Shown: in pieces, positions 1 through 5,449 of the stretch
Layout of the letters: each line of letters starts with the position of its first letter
Numbering within the stretch: the stretch's first letter is position 1
From: Nitrospinota bacterium
GTDB taxonomy: Bacteria; Tectomicrobia; Entotheonellia; J063
Reading direction: 5' to 3'
NCBI GenBank assembly: GCA_003696125.1
Contig: RFHZ01000802.1
Span: forward strand, 1 to 8,422
DNA: 8,422 nt
Notes under the pieces: model-generated
The model's database searches: none
What the model was told of the DNA's origin: nothing
Seen by the model: the letters and a program-made list of their open reading frames with translations, nothing else
Translations under genes and position numbers: made by a program

Positions 1-76
1 CCGGTTTGGGGCCGAACTGGAGGCGATGCGTGCCATCCTGCAGGAGCTGGCCGCGTCTGGCCTCTCCCAGCCGTAG
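1..76 (+). CDS. 3' end of an unidentified upstream gene (partial)
   Basis: An open frame enters from the left edge (codons begin at base 2) and ends at TAG 74-76. The 24 visible residues read as an amphipathic helix rich in Ala, Leu and Glu, followed by a short SGLSQP tail, a common kind of C-terminus. Too little is present to name a family, and it does not look like the C-terminal domain of a MalK/UgpC ATPase. The stop lies 49 bases before the start of the binding-protein gene and no promoter is evident between them, so the two are probably co-transcribed. Confidence 0.5.
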   Translation, partial: RFGAELEAMRAILQELAASGLSQP

Positions 77-112
77 CAAGAAGCAAAGGAGAGGGGTATC
101 CTTTAACCAGAG

Positions 113-120
113 AAAGGAGG
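113..120 (+). promoter_or_regulatory. Ribosome binding site that fixes the binding-protein start
   Basis: AAAGGAGG lies 5 bases before ATG 126. The same frame is open back to TTG 6, but that stretch overlaps the upstream gene and would put about 40 unrelated residues before the Tat motif. The strong Shine-Dalgarno site supports ATG 126. Confidence 0.8.
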
Positions 121-125
121 ACAGG

Positions 126-1445
126 ATGGACAAGCAGAGATTACACCTACCGGCCATCACCCGACGGCAGTTTCTGCACACCTCGGCCCGGGCTGCTGCC
201 GGCCTGGCCGCAGGATGGAGCTGGCTGGCTACCGGTCAGGCTCCGGCTTATGCCCAGAAACGTACCCTGACCGCCCTGGCGCTCAGCCTCTTCGTCCCCC
301 CTGGGGATGAGCGCTTCCGCGAGATCATGCAGGAGTTCGGCAAGGAGGCGGGAGTAGAGACCCGGTTCGATACGATCCAGGTGGTGCAGATCCCTCCCAA
401 GCTGGCGGCCGAAGCCGCTGCCCAGGAGGGACACGATATCGTGGACATGTGGGAAGCCTATCCGTCGCTGCATAAGCGCAATCTGGAGCCGTTGAACGAC
501 ATCCTGGAGCCGCTGGATGCCAAATTCAAGTACTTCCAGGGTCCCAAGGAGACCTTTTACCAGGATGGCACCTGGATCGCCGCGCCCTGGTACTGGCTCT
601 CCTTCCCCCAAAACGTCAACCAGCGCCACTGGGATGCGGCCAAGCTCTCCATCCCTACCACCTGGGAAGAACTGCTCCAGGCCGGGAAGAAGCTGAAACG
701 CCGTGGTCATCCGATCGGCATGGCCATCAGCCATGCCACCGACGCCAACGCGAGCTGGTGGGCGGTCCTCTGGTGCTTTGGCGGGAAGGTGTTCGAAGCG
801 GATAGCAAGACGGTGGCCCTCAAGAGTCCAGAGACCGAAGCGTTTCTCGACTTTGCCGTCCGTCTCTACAAGGAGGCGATGACCTCAGAGGTGTTGACCT
901 GGGACGATGCCGGGAACAACCGCTTCATCCTCTCCGGCAAGGGGAGCTGGACCATCAACCCGATCAGCATCTGGTTTGTGGCCAACCGGGATAAGATGCC
1001 GGTGGCCAAAGATTTGCGCCATTACCCCTCTTTGAGTGGGCCGGCCGGACACTACAACAGCACCTTCAATCACTGTCTGGGGATCTGGAAGTTTGCCAAA
1101 AACAAGGAACTGGCCAAGGAGTTCCTCACCTACTTCTTCTCCGAGGAGAAGTACCCCTCCTGGCTGGCCGCGGCGCAGGGCTTCTGCATGAGTCCCTTTG
1201 AGGCCTTTATCAACCACCCGGTCTGGACAAAAGGGGACCCGGCCCTCCGCCTCCTGCCCAAGGAGGGACCGTTTATCCGTTCCCAGGGCTGGCCAGGGAA
1301 GCCGACGGCATACGTGGCTGCCTTTAACAGCGAGTACATCCTCCCCGACATGATTGCCAAGGTGATCCATGGCGCCAAACCGAAGGATGCCATAGACTGG
1401 GCGGCCAAACGGACGGAGAGGATTGTCAAGGAGACCAAGATCTAA
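126..1445 (+). CDS. ABC transporter extracellular solute-binding protein, Tat-exported (sugar/polyol type)
   Basis: A 439-aa protein of the family 1 extracellular solute-binding type (UgpB/MalE-like), the usual size for that family. It should capture a sugar or polyol outside the membrane and deliver it to the two permeases encoded just downstream. The N-terminus carries a Tat-type signal: TRRQFL at residues 12-17, an Ala/Gly-rich hydrophobic segment to about 38, and a likely cleavage site after AYA at 41-43. The mature part has features common in this family: a DIVDMWE strand near 104-110, WAVLWCFGG near 212-220, and a late helix-rich lobe (about 320-435). Export in the folded state is inferred from the twin arginine. 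There is no lipobox Cys, so in a Gram-positive-like cell its anchoring would be unclear. The start is ATG 126, not the longer TTG 6. The family is secure; the substrate is not read from sequence, but the downstream dehydrogenase hints at a polyol. Confidence 0.9.
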   Translation: MDKQRLHLPAITRRQFLHTSARAAAGLAAGWSWLATGQAPAYAQKRTLTALALSLFVPPGDERFREIMQEFGKEAGVETRFDTIQVVQIPPKLAAEAAAQEGHDIVDMWEAYPSLHKRNLEPLNDILEPLDAKFKYFQGPKETFYQDGTWIAAPWYWLSFPQNVNQRHWDAAKLSIPTTWEELLQAGKKLKRRGHPIGMAISHATDANASWWAVLWCFGGKVFEADSKTVALKSPETEAFLDFAVRLYKEAMTSEVLTWDDAGNNRFILSGKGSWTINPISIWFVANRDKMPVAKDLRHYPSLSGPAGHYNSTFNHCLGIWKFAKNKELAKEFLTYFFSEEKYPSWLAAAQGFCMSPFEAFINHPVWTKGDPALRLLPKEGPFIRSQGWPGKPTAYVAAFNSEYILPDMIAKVIHGAKPKDAIDWAAKRTERIVKETKI

Positions 1446-1475
1446 ACCGGAGAAGCGAGAAGAGGGATAGGAGAG

Positions 1476-2435
1476 ATGGCAACGACCAAAGGGGGGAGAG
1501 GGTATCACCAGAGAGACCAGACCCTGGGCTATCTGTTGATCGTTCCGGCTTTTCTCTGGCTGGCTCTCCTCGTGGCCTATCCCTTCTTCATGGCCATCTA
1601 TTACAGCATGAGCGAGGTGGTCTTAGGAGGGGAATCGACCTTTGTCGGCCTGCGCAACTTTCAGCGGCTCTTCCAGGACGAGATCTTCCTGCGTACGGTG
1701 CGTAACTCCTTTGTCTATACCATCAGTGCGGTTACCCTTAAGGCGGTGGCCGGCCTGTTGCTGGCCCTGCTCTTGAAGCGGGTGTGGAAATTCAAGCGGC
1801 TCATCCGGGCCTGTATCCTGCTCCCCTGGGTCATCCCCTCCGCCCTCAGCGCCCTGGCCTGGCTCTGGATGTACGACTCCTTGTACAGTGTGCTCACCTG
1901 GACCCTGAACTGGTTCATAAGGCTCCAGTTTCTCCGCTATTTCGGTTTCAGCGAAGACCAGATCTTTGATCTGATGGATCGGTTTAACCTGATGCCGCTG
2001 GAGATCAACTGGCTCGGGCATCCAGGGCTGGCCATGGCCTCGGTCATCGTCGTCAATACCTGGGTGGGACTCCCCTTCTTTGCCATCACCCTGCTGGCCG
2101 GTCTTATCTCCATCTCTCCCGAGTACTATGAAGCGGCCGAGGTGGATGGAGCCGGGGTCTGGGCCCAGTTTTTCCACATCACCCTGCCCCTTTTGAAGCC
2201 GGTGCTGGCCGTGGTTCTCCTCTTCTCCACCATCTTCACCTTTGCCGATTTCAATATCGTCTATGTGCTGACCCGGGGTGGACCGATGAACAGTACCCAT
2301 CTGTTCGCCACCCTGACCAACGCCTATGCCTTTGAATCGCTCCAGATCGGGAAGGGGGCTGCGGTTTCTCTCTTCATGTTCCCGATTCTGGTGATCGTGG
2401 TGTTCTTCCAACTCCGTTATATCCGAAAGGAGTAA
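1476..2435 (+). CDS. ABC sugar transporter permease 1 (MalF/UgpA type)
   Basis: A 319-aa inner-membrane permease of the binding-protein-dependent transport family. About six hydrophobic segments are visible: roughly residues 18-42, 75-100, 112-133, 184-208, 240-265 and 296-312. The cytoplasmic EAA loop that docks onto the ATPase is clear at 219-241: EAAEVDGAG, then TLPLLKP. The ADFNIVYVLTRGGP stretch at 257-270 is typical of MalF/UgpA-like permeases. The gene starts 30 bases after the binding-protein stop. AGGAG 1469-1473 lies only 2 bases from ATG, with GAGGG 1462-1466 as an alternative at better spacing. It forms a heterodimeric channel with the next permease. An extended polar segment between helices three and four (about 150-182) is somewhat long, but such segments occur in the family. 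Confidence 0.93.
   Translation: MATTKGGRGYHQRDQTLGYLLIVPAFLWLALLVAYPFFMAIYYSMSEVVLGGESTFVGLRNFQRLFQDEIFLRTVRNSFVYTISAVTLKAVAGLLLALLLKRVWKFKRLIRACILLPWVIPSALSALAWLWMYDSLYSVLTWTLNWFIRLQFLRYFGFSEDQIFDLMDRFNLMPLEINWLGHPGLAMASVIVVNTWVGLPFFAITLLAGLISISPEYYEAAEVDGAGVWAQFFHITLPLLKPVLAVVLLFSTIFTFADFNIVYVLTRGGPMNSTHLFATLTNAYAFESLQIGKGAAVSLFMFPILVIVVFFQLRYIRKE
2426..2432 (+). promoter_or_regulatory. Ribosome binding site embedded in the upstream gene's last codons
   Basis: AAAGGAG sits in the last codons of permease 1, directly before its TAA stop (2433-2435), and 9 bases before ATG 2442. This arrangement is typical of translational coupling and favours roughly equal production of the two permeases. 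Confidence 0.7.
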
Positions 2436-2441
2436 ACGATC

Positions 2442-3290
2442 ATGGCGGTGAGACGTGGTGGAAGGTTTCGACACTTTGTCAAAGACCATATCGGTGTCGT
2501 CCCTTTCCTCTTTTTCGCCCTGTTCCCGGTCTATTTCATGTTTATTACCGCCCTGAAGAAGAACAAGGAGCTCTACAACCTGGATGCGGTCCCCTTCCTG
2601 ATCAGGGAAGGGGTCACCTTCCAACACTTCCTCTACGTATATACGAAGACGAATTTCTTCATCTGGCTGAAAAACAGCGTGGTTGTGTCGGTCACGGCGA
2701 CGGCTATTGCCCTGCCGATCAGCATCCTGGCCGCTTATAGCCTGGCCCGGATCCCCTTCAAAGGGGCGGCCACTTTCGGCACCACCATCTTCATCACCTA
2801 CCTGGTCCCTCCCACCCTCCTCTTCCTTCCCCTGACGCGGGTGGTGAATTTCCTGGGACTTGCCGATTCGATCTGGGCCCTGATCGTGACCTATCCCACC
2901 TTTCTCATCCCTTTTTCTACCTGGCTCCTTATCGGTTACTTCCGTACCGTGCCTCGTGAGATCGAGGAGTGTGCCATGGTCGATGGGTGTAGTCGCTTAG
3001 GGACCCTCTTCCGCATCGTGCTACCGGTCAGTATCCCCGGGCTGATCTGCGTGCTCCTCTTCTCCTTCACCCTCTCCTGGAATGAGTTTATCTATGCCCT
3101 GACCTTTATCTCGTCCAGTCCTTCCAAGACGGTCACGGTAGGGACGGCGGCCGAGCTGATCCGGGGCGATGTCTTCAACTGGGGAGCAATCATGGCCGGC
3201 GCCTTTACCGGTGCGCTTCCCATCGTGATCATCTACGTCTTCTTCCTCGATTACTATGTGGCCGGGCTCACGGCCGGGGCGGTGAAATGA
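2442..3290 (+). CDS. ABC sugar transporter permease 2 (MalG/UgpE type)
   Basis: A 282-aa integral membrane permease, partner of the preceding gene. Hydrophobic segments lie near residues 18-37, 78-100, 112-132, 142-165, 198-218 and 248-271. The EAA loop appears at 175-200 as EECAMVDGCSRLGTLFRIVLP, with Cys in place of the second position of the classical EAA triplet but with the conserved D-G and the LP intact. The LSWNEFIYALTF stretch at 211-222 is a hallmark of MalG-type subunits. Only 6 bases separate it from permease 1. No ATP-binding subunit follows; such importers often use a shared MalK/MsmK-like ATPase encoded elsewhere, or the gene may lie upstream of this window. Family assignment is secure; substrate is inferred only from context. 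Confidence 0.93.
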   Translation: MAVRRGGRFRHFVKDHIGVVPFLFFALFPVYFMFITALKKNKELYNLDAVPFLIREGVTFQHFLYVYTKTNFFIWLKNSVVVSVTATAIALPISILAAYSLARIPFKGAATFGTTIFITYLVPPTLLFLPLTRVVNFLGLADSIWALIVTYPTFLIPFSTWLLIGYFRTVPREIEECAMVDGCSRLGTLFRIVLPVSIPGLICVLLFSFTLSWNEFIYALTFISSSPSKTVTVGTAAELIRGDVFNWGAIMAGAFTGALPIVIIYVFFLDYYVAGLTAGAVK

Positions 3291-3311
3291 AGGGACAGAG
3301 ACACACAGGTC

Positions 3312-3325
3312 ACCAGACGTCTGGT
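3312..3325. repeat. Perfect 14-base palindrome ACCAGACGTCTGGT
   Basis: Both halves are exact reverse complements (ACCAGAC/GTCTGGT), centred in the gap after permease 2. Its last two bases overlap the start of the next inverted repeat. It could be a dimeric regulator's operator for the downstream dehydrogenase or simply part of an intergenic repeat. It has no unpaired loop, so it is a poor RNA hairpin by itself. Confidence 0.5.
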
Positions 3326-3351
3326 AGGGGCGCAGCGCGCTGCACCCCTAC
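3324..3351. repeat. GTAGGGG...CCCCTAC inverted repeat (hairpin)
   Basis: The arms GTAGGGG and CCCCTAC pair perfectly over 7 bases. After one C/A mismatch the inner GCAGC/GCTGC segments continue the stem, leaving a tiny GC-rich loop. Palindromes of the form GTAGGGGC...GCCCCTAC are, from memory, dispersed repeats in several bacterial genomes. There is no T-run after it, so it is not a classical intrinsic terminator. As RNA it could still stabilise the 3' end of the transporter message. Confidence 0.6.
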
Positions 3352-3405
3352 TCGTTACTCATTACTCATCACTCGTTACTCATTACTCATTACTCGTTAC
3401 TCATT
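3350..3405. repeat. Eight tandem heptamers ACTC(A/G)T(T/C)
   Basis: Eight contiguous 7-base units run from 3350 to 3405: GTT, ATT, ATC, GTT, ATT, ATT, GTT, ATT after each ACTC. Variation is confined to positions 5 and 7. The array directly abuts the preceding inverted repeat (the ACTC overlaps its CCCTAC end) and stops 32 bases before the dehydrogenase start codon. Short tandem heptamers of this kind are known from cyanobacterial intergenic regions (STRR sequences), so they are probably a genome-wide repeat family here too. Confidence 0.85.
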
Positions 3406-3425
3406 CATGGTTGAAGAGACGTAGT

Positions 3426-3435
3426 AAAGGAGGAG
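3426..3435 (+). promoter_or_regulatory. Strong ribosome binding site of the dehydrogenase
   Basis: AAAGGAGGAG lies just before ATG 3438, with the AGGAGG core 4 bases from the start. It chooses ATG 3438 over the in-frame TTG 3411, which would add a nine-residue tail ahead of the Rossmann fold. Confidence 0.8.
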
Positions 3436-3437
3436 AT

Positions 3438-4214
3438 ATGCGTTTAGAGAACAGAGTGGTCTTCATTACCGGTGGTGGACGGGGTATTGGACGGGAGATC
3501 GCGCTCAGTGTGGCGCGAGAGGGAGCGGATGTGGCGGTAAACGATATCGAGGCTGCCTGGGCTGCTGCCGTGGCCAAAGAGATCGAGGCGATGGGGCGTC
3601 GCTCCCTGGCCGTGCCGGGAGACGTGACCAACAAGGCCGAGGTGGAGCGGATGGTACAGCAGGTCGTGGAGCACTTTGGTCGCATCGATATCTTCTTCAA
3701 CAACGCCGGCATCATCCAGGCCACCCCCTTTCTCGATCTTTCCGAGGAGGAATGGGACCGGACCATGGCGGTCAATGCCAAAGGGGTCTTCCTCTGTGGA
3801 CAGGCGGTGGCCAGGCAGATGATCAAGCAGGGGAAGGGGAAGATCATCAATACCTCCTCTATTGCCAGCCGCATAGGCAATGCCTATATGTCGGCATATA
3901 ACGCCAGCAAAGCCGCCGTTTCCTCCCTGACCAAGTCGATGGCCCTGGCCCTGGCTCCTCATGGGATTACGGTAAATGCCCTGGCTCCCGGGATCATCAG
4001 CACCACCATGTGGGATTTCCTCGACTCCCGCCTGGCACAGTTCCAGAATCTCCCCCCTGGGGAACCACGCAAGCGCCGTGTCCAGCAGGTTCCGCTGGGA
4101 CGGGAAGGGACCCCGGCTGATGTGGCCAGAGTCGCCGTGTTCCTGGCCTCTGATGATGCGGATTACATCAACGGCCAGACCATCAACATCTGCGGCGGCA
4201 CGGTGATGAGCTGA
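3438..4214 (+). CDS. Short-chain dehydrogenase/reductase, polyol dehydrogenase-like
   Basis: A 258-aa classical SDR with every expected motif: the nucleotide-binding TGGGRGIG at residues 11-18, GDV at 61-63, NNAG at 88-91, and the catalytic tetrad N113, S141, Y154 and K158 (YNASK), then APG at 183-185. Asp36 at the end of the second strand predicts NAD(H) rather than NADP(H). The tail (NLPPGE near 204-209, a charged stretch, VPLGREG, ADYINGQT and a terminal CGGTVMS) resembles what I recall of Rhodobacter SmoS-type sorbitol/galactitol dehydrogenases, which also neighbour polyol ABC transporters. The likely role is oxidation of an imported polyol to a keto-sugar. An alternative is another sugar or 3-oxoacyl substrate, since SDR specificity is hard to read from sequence. 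It follows the transporter after a 147-base repeat-containing gap, so it may be the last gene of that operon. Confidence 0.9.
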   Translation: MRLENRVVFITGGGRGIGREIALSVAREGADVAVNDIEAAWAAAVAKEIEAMGRRSLAVPGDVTNKAEVERMVQQVVEHFGRIDIFFNNAGIIQATPFLDLSEEEWDRTMAVNAKGVFLCGQAVARQMIKQGKGKIINTSSIASRIGNAYMSAYNASKAAVSSLTKSMALALAPHGITVNALAPGIISTTMWDFLDSRLAQFQNLPPGEPRKRRVQQVPLGREGTPADVARVAVFLASDDADYINGQTINICGGTVMS

Positions 4215-4220
4215 AGGGGA

Positions 4221-4248
4221 TTGCAAAGTAGAAAAATTCTTCTATAAT
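4221..4248 (+). promoter_or_regulatory. Sigma70-type promoter for the CxxC protein and lipoprotein genes
   Basis: A -35-like TTGCAA (4221-4226) is followed after 16 bases by a perfect -10 TATAAT (4243-4248). Transcription should begin near 4255. It starts only 6 bases after the dehydrogenase stop codon. Because the ATG at 4247 overlaps the -10 box, that ATG cannot be the start of the gene served by this promoter. Confidence 0.75.
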
Positions 4249-4291
4249 GAGAGAGAGGGGTTGTGATCACCAGGCAGGGAGGGAGAGGGTG

Positions 4292-4618
4292 ATGGGGTGG
4301 TTGCACACGCTTTGGCGTCGACTCTTCGGTTCGGCCCAGACCGGTGGGGATGGGGTCTTGTGGGCGGTCATCGAGTGTGCACGCTGCCATGAGCGTATCC
4401 CTGTGCGCATCGATCCCCGGACCGATCTGCAGAGTGAATATCGTGAACCGGGGGAGACTGGTCCCTGGTACACGCTGCATAAAGAGGTGATGGGGAACCG
4501 GTGCTATACGCTGATCCATCTCTACCTGGAATTTGGCCAGCAGCGTAACGTCACGGCGCAGCAGGTGAGTGGTGGACAGCTGCTCTCTCTCGGACCCGAA
4601 AAGCCGGAGGATATCTGA
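4292..4618 (+). CDS. Small CxxC protein of unknown function
   Basis: A 108-aa protein. It opens with a Trp/Arg-rich amphipathic stretch (MGWLHTLWRRLFG) that could lie on a membrane surface. A single CxxC knuckle follows at Cys29 and Cys32, then IPVRIDPRTDL (36-46), a KEVMGN turn (64-69), a third Cys71, a LIHLYLEF strand (74-81) and a GG-containing end (94-95). This layout recalls short conserved proteins I associate with Chloroflexota-like genomes, of no known function. Half of a zinc ribbon or a metal site shared in a dimer is possible, since one CxxC plus one Cys is too few for a complete ribbon. ATG 4292 is preceded by GGGAGGGAG (4277-4285). The in-frame ATG 4247 is rejected because it lies in the promoter. 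It is probably transcribed together with the lipoprotein gene 38 bases downstream. Confidence 0.75.
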   Translation: MGWLHTLWRRLFGSAQTGGDGVLWAVIECARCHERIPVRIDPRTDLQSEYREPGETGPWYTLHKEVMGNRCYTLIHLYLEFGQQRNVTAQQVSGGQLLSLGPEKPEDI

Positions 4619-4656
4619 TCAGCCAGTCGGCAAAGGATGAGGGGAAGGCAGGGCGG

Positions 4657-5214
4657 ATGAGGAGAGGGGAAAGAGAGCCAAGGAGACCTGGGGCCAGGAG
4701 AGGGGGTCGCTGTTTCTTCTTCTTCCTCCTCCTGCTGCTCATCGGGTGTGCCACCTATGCCCAACAACAGGTAAAGCCCGGGTTACATCTGGCCGAGTAC
4801 CAGCGGCTGGCTGTTACCTTCCAGGATAAAACGACCGAGCCGTACGGGCAGAGCCGGATTACACCGGACGAACTGGCCCGCTTCAGCCAAATCACCGCCG
4901 AAAAACTGGCCGCTCTCTCCCTTTTCCAGTCGGTCGAACCAGCCCCTGATACCGAAGATCTGCGTATCCTTTGCGAGATCGAAGAGTTGTCTACTTCCTA
5001 TCGTACCTTTCGCTTCTGGGTCGGCTTAGGGCCAGGCAAAGGGGCGATCACCTTTACCACCCGCTTTATCGATACCCGAACCGGTACCGAGGTGGCACGT
5101 TTTCAACGGCGGAAAAAGGTCCCCGATTATTACCGGACGGTCGAAGGATTGGTAAAGGTGATGATGCAGGCGGTTGCCGATGAGATCACCGCCTTTGTGC
5201 TCCAGCATCGCTGA
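4657..5214 (+). CDS. DUF4410-like lipoprotein
   Basis: A 185-aa precursor. A long Arg-rich n-region (residues 1-18) is followed by a hydrophobic core FFFFLLLLL (20-28) and the lipobox LIGC (28-31), so the mature chain should begin at lipid-modified Cys31 and be about 155 residues. The mature part has the pattern of DUF4410-type lipoproteins: an early LAVTFQDKT strand (about 51-59), an alpha/beta middle, a glycine-rich WVGLGPGKGAITF (121-133), then FIDTRTGTEV (137-146) and a final helix. The role of this family is unknown; it acts at the cell envelope. With no Asp after the lipidated Cys, nothing argues against outer-membrane sorting if the cell is diderm. GGGAAGG (4642-4648) is a fitting ribosome site 8 bases before ATG. 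The unusually Arg-rich n-region comes from a nearly all-purine DNA stretch, so a start-site error cannot be excluded, but no better start exists before the lipobox. Confidence 0.75.
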   Translation: MRRGEREPRRPGARRGGRCFFFFLLLLLIGCATYAQQQVKPGLHLAEYQRLAVTFQDKTTEPYGQSRITPDELARFSQITAEKLAALSLFQSVEPAPDTEDLRILCEIEELSTSYRTFRFWVGLGPGKGAITFTTRFIDTRTGTEVARFQRRKKVPDYYRTVEGLVKVMMQAVADEITAFVLQHR

Positions 5215-5301
5215 AGGCTGAGGGGAGAGATATCTGCCGGCATACTCCTCAACAACCTGAGGCCCTCCTCTGGTCGATGAGGCGACAGAAAGAGTAAAAT
5301 A

Positions 5302-5330
5302 TTGACAGGGAGGGAAAGGTATCCTAGAAT
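5302..5330 (+). promoter_or_regulatory. Near-consensus sigma70-type promoter of the SPFH-AAA-DUF1257 genes
   Basis: TTGACA (5302-5307) is perfect, the spacer is the optimal 17 bases, and the -10 is TAGAAT (5325-5330). The expected start near 5337 gives an untranslated leader of roughly 110 bases before ATG 5450. The 5215-5301 stretch before it holds no convincing gene or terminator. Confidence 0.85.
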
Positions 5331-5363
5331 GAGAGAGGGAGGTGAGAAGAGTAGAGGCAACGC

Positions 5364-5441
5364 ATGACAGAAAATAATAGGAACAGCAGGCAAAGAGAGC
5401 GTTACTCTGTGCCAGAAGGTGTCTGTTCCACCAGTGCATAG
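5364..5441 (+). CDS. Possible 25-codon leader ORF
   Basis: ATG 5364 opens a 25-residue frame ending at TAG 5439-5441, entirely inside the predicted leader of the SPFH message. AGAGG (5353-5357) lies 6 bases before it. Its stop is only 8 bases before the SPFH start codon, in a different frame. The peptide is hydrophilic (N/R-rich, then SVPEG and one Cys) and matches nothing I know. An ORF of this length arises easily by chance, so this is tentative. Confidence 0.25.
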   Translation: MTENNRNSRQRERYSVPEGVCSTSA

Positions 5442-5449
5442 AGAGAACA

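Noticed and set aside
95-102. GGTATCCT shared with bases 5318-5325 as a promoter before the binding-protein gene
   Set aside because: Only an eight-base match; no -35 or -10 pair at proper spacing is visible in this short gap.
1623-2627. Minus-strand 334-codon frame opposite the permease genes
   Set aside because: The protein is extremely polar (G/D/E/H/Q-rich), the complement of hydrophobic membrane codons, which marks it as an antisense shadow.
3324-3351. Intrinsic terminator after permease 2
   Set aside because: The hairpin is strong but the following bases are ACTCGTT repeats, not a T-run.
3350-3405. Repeat array read as a CRISPR
   Set aside because: The units are 7 bases long and contiguous, with no spacers and no cas genes nearby.
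4247-4291. Longer N-terminus of the CxxC protein from ATG 4247
   Set aside because: That ATG overlaps the TATAAT box, so it would lie upstream of the transcript start; ATG 4292 has a ribosome site.
4163-4519. Minus-strand 118-codon frame opposite the CxxC gene
   Set aside because: It covers the promoter and two plus-strand genes, is Pro/Thr-rich without family pattern, and has no evident ribosome site.
5247-5262. Terminator hairpin after the lipoprotein gene (CCTCA/TGAGG)
   Set aside because: The stem is only five pairs with a six-base loop and no T-run.
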